Positions 56,098 to 64,000 of a DNA stretch of 64,000 nucleotides are shown one piece after another; positions within the stretch are counted from its first letter, which is position 1, and every line of letters starts with the position of its first letter. The position numbers and the translations under genes were made by a program. The stretch spans positions 404,408,076 through 404,472,075 of the forward strand of contig CAKMRJ010001112.1 in NCBI GenBank assembly GCA_928212115.1, in the 5' to 3' direction. Under the pieces are notes generated by a model. That model did no database searches and was not told the origin of the DNA. It was given only the letters and a program-made list of their open reading frames with translations. Origin of the DNA: Lactuca virosa. Taxonomy: Eukaryota; Streptophyta; Magnoliopsida; Asterales; Asteraceae.

Positions 56098-57260
56098 ATG
56101 GCTCTCATCGCTGCTTTCACTGCTGATCAGAAGAAAGATCACACCTCTCACAAGTTTCCCTTTCAATCTCACAACAACAAATTATGTATACTGGAAGGCT
56201 ATGATACATCCCTTCCTACTTGCACACATGTTATTTGACTATGTGGACGACACAATCCCATGTCCACCTACAGAACTACCAGCAGCTGCAACAACCACCG
56301 CTGATCCTAAACCGGGACCACAACCCAACCCCAACTATCCAATCTGGATAGCCAATAATGCACACGTGCGTCTGTTGATCATCTCCAGCATATCGGAGTC
56401 CGCCTTTTGTTATGTTCAAGGTACAACTTCTCATCAACTCTGGTCTTCTCTAGAACATGCCTTTGCACCACAATCATCTTCTCGAGAATTTACCCTCAAA
56501 ACACAACTCCTACGCATAGAGATGAAAGGAGATGAAACCATCGATGCCTACCTCAACCGTGCCCCAAGAATACTCTGATGCCCTAGCTGCCATTGGCTCT
56601 CCTGTGCCAGATAAAGATCTCGTTATGCTTGCTGTCTCCGGCTTACGCGATGAATACAACGGCCTTAAGGCCAGCATGACTGGTCGCCAACATCCCACAG
56701 CCTTCAGTAAACTCCATGCCCTGCTTAGTGATCATGATTTTATGCTGGCAAAGTCTAGACAACCCTCTGTTCAAGCTTTTTATACAACTCAAGAACCATC
56801 AAAACCTACCAGTGACTCACTTGCCACCATTGCTGCCCAACTTGCCTCCCTCGGCCTTCACATACAGTCGAATACTCCTACTTCACCCAACACCTCTCAA
56901 GCTTTCTATGGCTCTAGACAGACCCCCACCTACAACCGTGGTAACCGAGGTCGTAGAGGGTCCTATCGAGGAAACAACACTCGTGGACGAGGTGACAACA
57001 CTCGTCAATTCACTGATAACACTCGCCCATTTAGTTGGGCTTCCAACCAAAACATTGTCTATGGTACCTGTAACAGATGTGGCATTGGTCACCTACCATC
57101 CCAATGTCCCAACCGTGATCCATCTACTATACGTAACCGACCCACAGCCAACTTTGCTAGTGACAACACCACATCTACTTCTGCCTCATGGTATCTTGAC
57201 ACAGGTGCTAAACAGCCACGTTACACCCGACCTAGCAAGCATGGACGACAACCGACAGTA
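56098..57260 (+). pseudogene. Cop-E gag and protease start
   Basis: Copia Gag. The likely start is an ATG near 56098 (Met-Ala-Leu-Ile-Ala-Ala-Phe) in another frame from the upstream ORF; a frame change near 56160 joins it to Asn-Tyr-Val-Tyr-Trp-Lys-Ala-Met-Ile-His-Pro-Phe-Leu. Gag continues to about 56560, shifts frame, and runs on (56532-57272) with Leu-Arg-Asp-Glu-Tyr-Asn-Gly-Leu-Lys, an Arg-Gly-rich box and a CCHC-like knuckle (Cys-Asn-Arg-Cys-Gly-Ile-Gly-His-Leu-Pro-Ser-Gln-Cys, about 57070-57108). The protease start Ser-Trp-Tyr-Leu-Asp-Thr-Gly-Ala follows at 57185-57210. The frame is lost after it. Confidence 0.85.
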
Positions 57261-58744
57261 TCAAGGTCATGACAATCTGCATGTTGGTGATGGTAAGGGC
57301 CTTCCTATTCTTTATATTGGCTTATCTCTTATTCATTCACCCAATAAAACGTTTCATCTTTCTAAAATTCTTCATGTACCAAACATCACAAAACATCTTA
57401 TTTCTGTACAACAGTTTTGTCTTGATAATCATGGTTTTCCTTGAATTTCACTCCAATTTTTTTGTTGTCAAGGACGAGCTTACACACACTACACTTCTCA
57501 TGGGCCCCAGTGAGCATGGTCTTTACTCTCTGCGTCTGCCACAACTTCGATCCACTCCTCAAGTAGCTCTCTCAACAACTTGTGCATCCTCCACCATTTG
57601 GTATAGGCGACTTGGGCATCCGCATAAACGTCTTTTTCAGTTTATAGTTTCTAGTTCTAAACTTCCTGTTTCAAATAATACATTACCTAGCTTTTGTTCT
57701 TCCTGTCAATTAGGCAAATCTTGCAAACTTCCTTTACCTATTTCCTCTTTTCGAAGTAATAAAATTGTGGATTTGGTTTATTGTGATGTTTGGGGTCACG
57801 CTCCTGTTCTTTCATCTGATGGACATCGTTACTTTCTATTATGTGTTGATCATCATACTAGATTTATGTGGATATTTCATATGTCTGACAAGTCTGATGT
57901 ATACAATCTCTTTAAAACCTTTGTTACAACAGTTGAACGATAATTTTCAACTAAATTAAAGAAAGTGCAAACTGATTGGGGTGGTGAGTTTCGCAACACC
58001 TCAACATTCCTTACCAGCCTTGAAATTGTTCACATATGGTCATGCCCACACACCAGTGCTCAAAACGGTTTTGTTGAACGACGCCACAGACATGTCGTTG
58101 AAACCGGCCTAGCCTTAATGGCTCATTCTAGCACTCCTCAAAGGTTTTGGCATTTTGCTTTTGAAACGGCTGTTTACCTCATCAAGCGGATGCCCTCTCG
58201 CACCTCTACAAACATATCACCATTTGAACTCGTCTTTCAAAGACCTCCCGACTACTCATTTCTAAAGGTCTTTGGTTGCTTATGTTTTCCATATCTTCGC
58301 CATTATAACAATCATAAAATGGATTTCCGGTCCACTCCTTGTATTTTTCTTGGATACAACCCATTCCATCATGGTTACCAATGGCTTGATCTCTCCACCG
58401 ATCGGATATATATTGCCCGACACGTTCGTTTTGACGAATCCTCCTTTCCTCTTGGTACATCTCCTGCAACCGACACCCCTTCCACACCCGATACCTCACC
58501 ACCATCTGTCTCCACTCCGCAACCGACACCGACTCCAACCCCAGCCCCACCTAACCCACCTCGCACTAGACCAGCAAATCTCCGCCAAAACCCAAAACAA
58601 CGAGTTCCTTATCAACCTAGTGCCCATCATGTTACCACTGAACCCACTGAACCCACGTCTCTTTTGGTTGCCAACAAATCACCTGAGTGGCGCAAAGCCA
58701 TGGAAGAAGAATACAATGCCTTACAAAAAAATGGCACATGGTCC
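57261..58744 (+). pseudogene. Cop-E protease end, integrase and RT entry
   Basis: Copia pol. The protease C-terminus is readable across frames (57261-57450). The integrase finger lies at 57597-57740 (Trp-Tyr-Arg-Arg-Leu-Gly-His-Pro...Cys-Ser-Ser-Cys-Gln-Leu-Gly-Lys). The core has the first Asp in Val-Tyr-Cys-Asp-Val-Trp-Gly (57780), second Asp in Thr-Asp-Trp-Gly-Gly-Glu-Phe (57970) and Glu in Gln-Asn-Gly-Phe-Val-Glu-Arg-Arg-His (58070). A stop near 57942 breaks the core between the first and second Asp. The frame then stays open from 57965 to 58744 (260 codons) through a Pro/Thr-rich linker and ends at Trp-Arg-Lys-Ala-Met-Glu-Glu-Glu-Tyr, where RT begins and Cop-F interrupts. Confidence 0.9.
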
Positions 58745-59510
58745 TGATGGGTTTCGAGCATTCTAACACTTCCTAAGTGTACATGCAACCCTAATAACCT
58801 TGGATCTATGTTTGTCTAATTATCATGCAAAGTTGAATTCCAAGGTTATATTCCTATCTAGCATACATGGGGAACATTTTTAATTTGAATGAAAGATAGA
58901 ATAACTTACCTTGTTGTTGATTATGATCCTTGAAACCTTGTGAGCCTAGCACCCCAAGTGTGATGCCTCAAATGCTTCACACAACACTAAATGCAAAGGA
59001 GTAAACTTTGATAGAATCTTACACTTGCAAAATCGGCTCTAGCCCTCTTGTTTCTTAGTGTCCCGATTTTGGTGGAGAACATGTTGCTTATATAGTGTGT
59101 CACATCTAGGGTTACACCATGTAAACCCTAATGTGGCATGACTCTTCATTTCCATAACCCATGGGTTTGTAACTCCCATGGAGCCTCCATGGAGCATTCA
59201 ATGGGTTTAACCCCACTGATTATCCATGGAGCCTTTTAGCCCACTATACAAGTTATGGATGATTTACATGATCAACCCATATATTAATTAGTCATCTTTT
59301 GATCACTTAATTAATCCGAGATTAATTCTTGATCATACTAATTAAATAAGACTATTAATATATTAGAACTTATAATATATTAATAAACATAAGTGTTATT
59401 TCTCTCATTTAGTCTATCCAAATGCATGATGCCATGCAACCCAAATGGACCATGCCGGGTCGGGTCAAGTACATACCAGAAGTAGTTTGGACTTAGACAC
59501 CTTATCCACA
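58745..59510 (-). repeat. Cop-F 3' LTR
   Basis: 766 bp. The minus strand starts TGTGGATAAGGTGTCTAAGT and ends CCCATCA (TGTTGGGTTT in relatives). A TATA element CTATATAAGC lies at 59096-59107. It aligns throughout with the Cop-C LTR, with clear divergence. Confidence 0.88.
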
Positions 59511-59523
59511 GTCTCCCACTTGG
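59511..59523 (-). other. Cop-F polypurine tract
   Basis: The minus strand reads CCAAGTGGGAGAC next to the LTR, identical to that of Cop-C. Confidence 0.88.
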
Positions 59524-60330
59524 ATAAGTCTAATAACTATAACTGCAAGTATGACTTCAGGAACCGATCAGCAATCGTAGCTCTTTTCAAGGTTTCTCGG
59601 AACTGAGAAGATGATGATACGCCATTTCAGATAAGTGATCATATAATCCTCTGTTCTAGATATCAGCCGGACAAATACATGGAACAATGTCTTACTTATT
59701 GTCCAGCAGTTTGTTTCCCGATTTCCGATTTGTTTGACAAGAACTTAATTGAACACATCAACTTAGTTTATGACCGGGCCCGGTAACATAGGTCAAACAA
59801 AATCATCGAGGGGCCCAGATATCAGCTTCTAATCCAAGAAGGAACGATAAACTTCGACTCATTGTTTGTTCTACCACTCATTGAATTATACACAAAAGCA
59901 CGTTTTATAACATCGAGTTTACCAATGCGTTAACGTACAATCATGCATAACCAACTCATAAGTAACAAATCATATCTCTAGGTTTGAAGACTTATATGAT
60001 ATTAACCGTCTCACGATCACTCGAGATAAATTCCATGAAGTGATTCCAGTGAGCGTGGGTTGAGTCCAATGCTCAGAACTTATGAGCACTCATGAGTGTT
60101 GTAGCCATGTCCAACAACTTAGACCTCTGCAACCAATCATGACAGTCTTGATTCATACCTACTTCCGACATATGACGACTGTGGAGGTTCGAATAATATG
60201 ATATACCAAACATAATTATTCTGGAAGTCAAACATGCAAAAGAATATAGTAAACGATCGACAAGAGATAGCAACACTTTACTCATAAATAAAACCCTTTT
60301 ATTCATCATCTAATGTCAATTACACTTTAC
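59524..60330 (-). other. Cop-F conserved 3' noncoding region
   Basis: The same blocks as in Cop-C and Cop-B occur here on the minus strand: ATCATCGAGGGGCCC (59801-59816), ACTCATGAGTGTTG (60088-60102), ATCACTCGAG near CTCACGATC, and CAGTCTTGATTCATACCTACTTCC (60146-60170). No long open frame. This region is the best preserved noncoding part shared by the three copias. Confidence 0.68.
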
Positions 60331-61330
60331 AAATTTCAAGGTTATCTAACTACTAAATCTAATATCATCCTTCAGCCCTATGCTCCGAGCATGCTGGAGA
60401 TGCTTAACCCGAGTCAGTCCCTTCGTGAGGGGATCTGCTGATTCTCATCCGATGATACCCCCTCTTTGCCACGAGGAGTCCTTCTTCTATTCGATGTCTG
60501 ATGAAATGGTATTTTCTGTCGATGTGTCTGGATCTCCCGTGATCCCTTGTTCCTTGGCTAAGGCACTGCACTTCCACTATCACAGAAAATTTCCATTGGC
60601 TCTTTAATAGCTGGTACAACTCCAAGGTCTCCAATGAAGTTCTTCAGCCATATCGCCTCCTTTGCTGCCTCGCTAGCTGCTATATACGCTGATTCGCACG
60701 TTGAATCAGCCACTGTCTCTTGCTTGAAACGCTTCCAAGCAATGCTCCTCCTTTAAGGTAAAGACCCAGCCTGACTGAGAGCGGAAATTATCCCTATTAG
60801 TCTGAAAGCTAGCATCACTATACCTACAACTCTCAAGTCTTCACTCCCACACCGAGGGTAAAGGACCCAGTCCGTAGTCCTCCGTAGGTACTTGAGGATA
60901 TTCTTTACCGCAGTCCAGTGTGCCTTGCCAGGGTGCTCCCTGATACCTGCTAACCATGCCTCAAAGCAAAGGCTACATCAGGTAGAGTACACGTCATAGC
61001 ATACATGATCGATCCTACAAGCCGAAGCATAAGGTATTTCGACTCATTTATGCTATCTCAGCCTCAGTACTAGGGCTTTGTGTCTTACTCAATCTGGCGT
61101 TACTCCTGATGGGTAATTCTCCTTTCTTGGAGTCCTGCATGCTGAATCTCTTAGCACCTTATCCAAGTAGGTACTCTGACTAAGTCCAATTAGTCTTTTA
61201 CTCCGGTCTCTCAAGATCCTTATACCCAGAATATAGGCAGCTTCTCCTAGGTCCTTCATAGAGAACACTTCCCAAGCCAGGACTTAACTTCCTGCAGAGT
61301 TGGGATGTCATTTCCTATGAGTAGTATGTC
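60331..61330 (-). pseudogene. Cop-F RNase H
   Basis: Copia RNase H and the RT connection, minus strand. Readable parts include the C-terminal Leu-Thr-Arg-Val-Lys-His-Leu-Gln-His-Ala (60390-60420), Thr-Cys-Glu-Ser-Ala-Tyr-Ile-Ala-Ala-Ser-Glu-Ala-Ala-Lys-Glu-Ala (60650-60710) and traces of a Tyr-Leu-Arg-Arg-Thr-Lys-Asp block near 60880. The frame changes several times. Confidence 0.8.
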
Positions 61331-61960
61331 ATCCACTACAATACCAAAAGCTAACTATACTCCCACTAGCCTTGACATATACACAAATTTCATCTTCACT
61401 CCTAGAGAAGCCAAATTCCTTGACTTTCTCATCAAAGCAAAGATTCCATCTGCGAGGTGCTTGCTTTAACCCATAAATGGATTTCTCAAGCTTACAACAC
61501 TCTATTAGGGTAACTGTGTTTGACAAAACCCTCTGGCTGACTCATGTAAACATCCTCAGCCAACTTTCCATTAAGGAAAGCGGTTTTGACATCCATTGCC
61601 ATATTTCATAGTCATGAATTGCGGCTATGCTAACAGAACCCTAATAGACTTAATCTTGGCCACTGGAGAAAAGGTCTCATCATAATCAACTCCTGGAGTT
61701 TGTGAGAAACCCGTTGCAACCAGTCGTGCCTTATAAGTGTGTACATTACCATCCATGTCGGTCTTCTTCTGGAGATCCATTTGCACCCTACAGTCTTACG
61801 ACCTGGTACATTCTCAACCAAGTTCCAAACTGATTGTCATACATGGACTGTATCTCGCTGTCCATTGCCTCTTTCCACTTGCTGGACTCAGGGCCTGCCA
61901 TGGCTTCCGCGTAACTGTTAGGTTTTCATCCAGACCTATCATTGTCTCATCACTGATAAG
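61331..61960 (-). pseudogene. Cop-F reverse transcriptase
   Basis: Copia RT, minus strand. 61329-61526 carries Lys-Ser-Ile-Tyr-Gly-Leu-Lys-Gln-Ala-Pro-Arg-Arg-Trp-Asn and Lys-Glu-Phe-Gly-Phe-Ser-Arg-Ser. 61630-61821 carries Val-Glu-Asn-Val-Pro-Gly-Arg-Lys-Thr-Val-Gly-Cys-Lys-Trp-Ile. Ser-Lys-Trp-Lys-Glu-Ala-Met-Asp-Ser-Glu-Ile (about 61860-61900) marks its N-terminus. The expected Tyr-Val-Asp-Asp box falls near 61320-61345, where only a mutated trace remains. Multiple single-base losses, typical of decay, shift the frame. Confidence 0.85.
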
Positions 61961-62880
61961 TGTATCACCTTCTCCAGCAGTAATATGGAATCCATGTAAT
62001 GCTCAGGTGCATTCCTAACCCTTGTGGAACGCCTCAGAGGTACAGACTTGTCAATTGGCTCACAGGAGTTTCCTCCTCAAGTTGAGTGCTAGGGTTTGAA
62101 GTTCCTTCACCACTTGACTCTTGAATTTCTTCAAGGTCAACTTGCCTCCCACTGTCTCCTTGGCTTATGACTCTCTCTCTCTCGAAAGAAAGCTCCTAGC
62201 TATAAAAAAGACCACATTCTCACTAGGTCTGTAGAAGAGGTAACCAAAGGATTTCTGTGGTAGCCGATGAAAATACACCTCTCACTTCGAGGTTCGAGCT
62301 TATCATGAGTCTCGGCGTCTCACGAAAGCCTCGCAACCCCAAATCTTAATGTGGTCTAGTTTGGGTACTTTACCAGTCCACATCTCATGAGGAGTTTTGG
62401 CAACTTTCTTGTGGGAACTAGATTAAGGATATAGGGCCGGTCTCTAAGGCATACCCCCAAAATGAGATTGGTAGCGAAGCCTCGACTCATCATGGAACGA
62501 ACCATATCCACAAGGTTCGATTACGCCTCTCACTCAGCTACACCATTCAATTGCGGTGTCCTGGGAGTGTCAATTGTGAGACAATCCCACATTCCCTAAG
62601 ATAGTCGAGGAACTCTGAACTAAGATACTCACCACTCGATCGATCGAAGCATCTTAATGTTCCTGCCCATTGATTCTCGACTTCCTGTTTAAAAACTCTT
62701 TAAAACCTCTCAAAAGTCTCTGACTATGCTTATTAAGTAGACATATCCATATCTACTACTGTAATCATCAGTAAAAGTCAAATAATAACGATTAGCATCC
62801 CTTGTGGCATGTTGAGGGCCCCACACACATCCGTGTGTATAAGATCCAACAAACCTTCACCCTCTCACAAGAGCTGTGAA
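61961..62880 (-). pseudogene. Cop-F integrase core and linker
   Basis: Copia integrase, minus strand, in short frames. The linker (61990-62180) has Glu-Glu-Ile-Gln-Glu-Ser-type acidic runs like Cop-B. Next comes Cys-Glu-Ala-Phe-Val-Arg (62318-62335), a conserved C-terminal motif. The core zone (62440-62830) shows a Met-Arg-Phe-Asp-Arg-Ser trace around the second Asp and His-Thr-Asp-Val-Cys-Gly-Pro (62815-62840) around the first. Too many shifts for function. Confidence 0.8.
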
Positions 62881-63333
62881 GGGTGAATTTGTCATTTTTC
62901 CAAGTAAGCATGATTCGCAACTATCATCTGACTTTAGGTCAAATGACTCCAAGACCCCATCCTTTTGGAGTTGGCCTATGCGTTTCTTGCTTATATGTCC
63001 AAGACGACAATGCCATAAGATGATGCTTTACAAGTTATTATCATTAACAGAATCAATACACAATACATTATTTCCTAAGTTATCAACCACAGATACAGTT
63101 TCATACACACCATCACAAGGTATGCTTTAAAATAAAGAACATTATTAAAGAAAGCATTAATCGAACCAACTTCATTATTCAAATGAAAAGGTGAAACCTT
63201 GTTTATACAATGCATGAAAGGAAATAATATTTCTTGCCATTTCTGGCGAATAACAACATTTATTCAAATCTAAACTAAACCCACTACTTAGCGATAAAGT
63301 ATAACTCCAATCTTGGTGACAGGTAAAGCTTTC
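62881..63333 (-). pseudogene. Cop-F integrase finger and protease region
   Basis: Minus strand. The integrase HHCC finger is visible: Arg-Leu-Gly-His-Ile-Ser-Lys-Lys-Arg-Ile (62977-63010) and Cys-Glu-Ser-Cys-Leu-Leu-Gly-Lys-Met (62895-62930), with Ser-Asp-Asp-Ser between. The protease zone above 63020 is degraded; a Leu-Asn-Pro-type trace only. Confidence 0.75.
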
Positions 63334-64000
63334 CTATTCCCCATGATTAAGTTTATTCTTCATCTCCACATTCTCACTTCTTCTAGTCCTGCAAATCAGA
63401 ACATATATGAATACCACAACCGGTATCAAGGACCCAAGAGTTAGAATGGGGTGAGTTATTAGATAAGATAGTGTAAATACCTGCAGGTTGGGTTTAACCT
63501 TCCCATCCTTCACATCTTGGCTGGTACTTTGGGCAGTTCCGCTTCCATGTGACTTTTCATGGCAATAGAAGCATTCAGACTCTTTAGGGTCAGAAGAAGG
63601 AGTGACAAAACCTTTCTTTATGGTTCCACTTGAAGAAGAGCCATCAAGGGTCCTAGCCTTGGTACCCTTCGAAGAGCTCTTCCTCTTCTTCCCTCTACCT
63701 TTCCAGATTGCCAACCAGGCGGAGTTTGGAGTAGGAGTGTTAACAACCGACGTACCCTTAAGACCTGTTTCTATGGTCTTTAGAGTCCCTGAAGTTTGCT
63801 GAGTGTGCCTCTTCTTATTCATGTGATATGTCATGCGGAATTGATCATAGCACGATGGTAAGGAGTGCAAAATGATAATCTATTGCAAGCTCCTCAGGGA
63901 AGTTCACATTAAGCTTCAGCAACCGATCCACATACCTTTGCATTTTCTGCATGTGGCTCGTGACGGATTCCCCGTCCTCATCATGTTTGTTATGATAGAG
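63334..64000 (-). pseudogene. Cop-F gag C-terminal part
   Basis: Copia Gag, minus strand, cut by the window end. The 178-codon open piece (63334-63870) includes Leu-Pro-Ser-Cys-Tyr-Asp-Gln-Phe, a Lys/Arg/Ser-rich basic tract (about residues 55-75) and a damaged knuckle, Cys-Phe-Tyr-Cys-His-Glu-Lys-Ser-His, in which the final Cys is lost through a small change. Beyond the stop at 63334 the protease follows. The part above 63870 continues gag in another frame. Confidence 0.83.

Larger units (their letters stand above)
55522..58744 (+). mobile_element. Cop-E: copia element truncated in RT by Cop-F
   Basis: Plus-strand copia with primer site, gag, protease and integrase; RT stops after the first 15 or so codons where the Cop-F LTR begins. 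The rest of the element would lie beyond the window if it still exists. Its proteins are of a different copia lineage from Cop-A/B/C/F (a Ser/Thr/Pro-rich gag C-terminus with Arg-Gly-rich box). Confidence 0.85.
58745..64000 (-). mobile_element. Cop-F: copia element, runs off the window end
   Basis: Minus-strand copia inserted in Cop-E. Left to right: 3' LTR (58745-59510), polypurine tract, conserved 3' noncoding region, RNase H, RT, integrase, protease and gag, the last still open at the window edge. The 5' LTR lies outside. Its LTR and 3' region are related to those of Cop-C, and its pol to Cop-A and Cop-B. Coding is cut by many frameshifts. Confidence 0.9.

Noticed and set aside
56716..57444. 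242-codon ORF overlapping Cop-E gag
   Set aside because: Shadow frame through most of its length: the gag and zinc-knuckle motifs are in the 56532 frame; only its last part touches decayed protease sequence.

Overview
The window looks like heterochromatic, repeat-dense nuclear DNA of a flowering plant. The basis is plant-type Ty1/copia and Ty3/gypsy elements (most primer sites matching initiator tRNA-Met), a plant hAT element, long TA microsatellites, and a split fragment of a cytosolic phenylalanyl-tRNA synthetase gene. The mix of large gypsy LTRs and copias resembles large composite-family (Asteraceae) genomes, but that is an impression I cannot test. I see no intact host gene, no tRNA or rRNA gene, and nothing bacterial.

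Layout, with labels used throughout. Gyp-A (1-5183, minus strand) is a gypsy element cut by the window start; its 5' LTR sits in the reverse transcriptase of copia fragment Cop-A (5184-6159, minus). Gyp-B (6160 to about 8700, minus) is a gypsy leader plus LTR split by solo LTR Solo-1 (6634-8407). A copia gag start (about 8700-9021, plus) and a copia pol, 3' region and LTR (41819-45403, plus) are probably two ends of Cop-B. Between them lies Gyp-C (9022-41818, minus), the outer shell of a nest. Inside Gyp-C are Cop-C (12423-20098, plus, TSD gagtt), Solo-2 (20899-22451, TSD gtcct) and Gyp-D (23741-37185, minus, TSD aacta). Gyp-D in turn carries the copia composite Cop-D (28166-32932, TSD gacgt/gacgc). 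Removing the inserts leaves a Gyp-C interior of about 5.3 kb, normal for gypsy.

From 45404 the sequence is AT-rich. It holds TA-flanked short elements (46393-48616), hAT-1 with a damaged DAYSLEEPER-like transposase (49503-53505, TSD AATCACTA), a segment with captured PheRS beta exons (54247 to about 55520), copia Cop-E (about 55522-58744, plus) cut by Cop-F, and copia Cop-F (58745 to the window end, minus). Every coding region recognised is broken, so these are relics or elements needing proteins supplied in trans.

The most unusual signal is in Cop-C. Four hairpins share the same loop core (CGGCATCCC) while their stems are unrelated in sequence, inside an element whose coding capacity has decayed but whose LTRs are still about 98% alike. 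More broadly, arrays of short palindromes with different sequences recur in many unrelated elements here: LTRs of Solo-1, Solo-2, Gyp-C, Gyp-D and Cop-D, the leader of Cop-C, and an AT-rich element near 48 kb. Other points of note are a 69-nt intron-like insert in the Gyp-D protease region, an inverted three-LTR composite (Cop-D), three hairpin repeats with a paired base change (29648-29905), and a conserved long 3' noncoding region in three copias.
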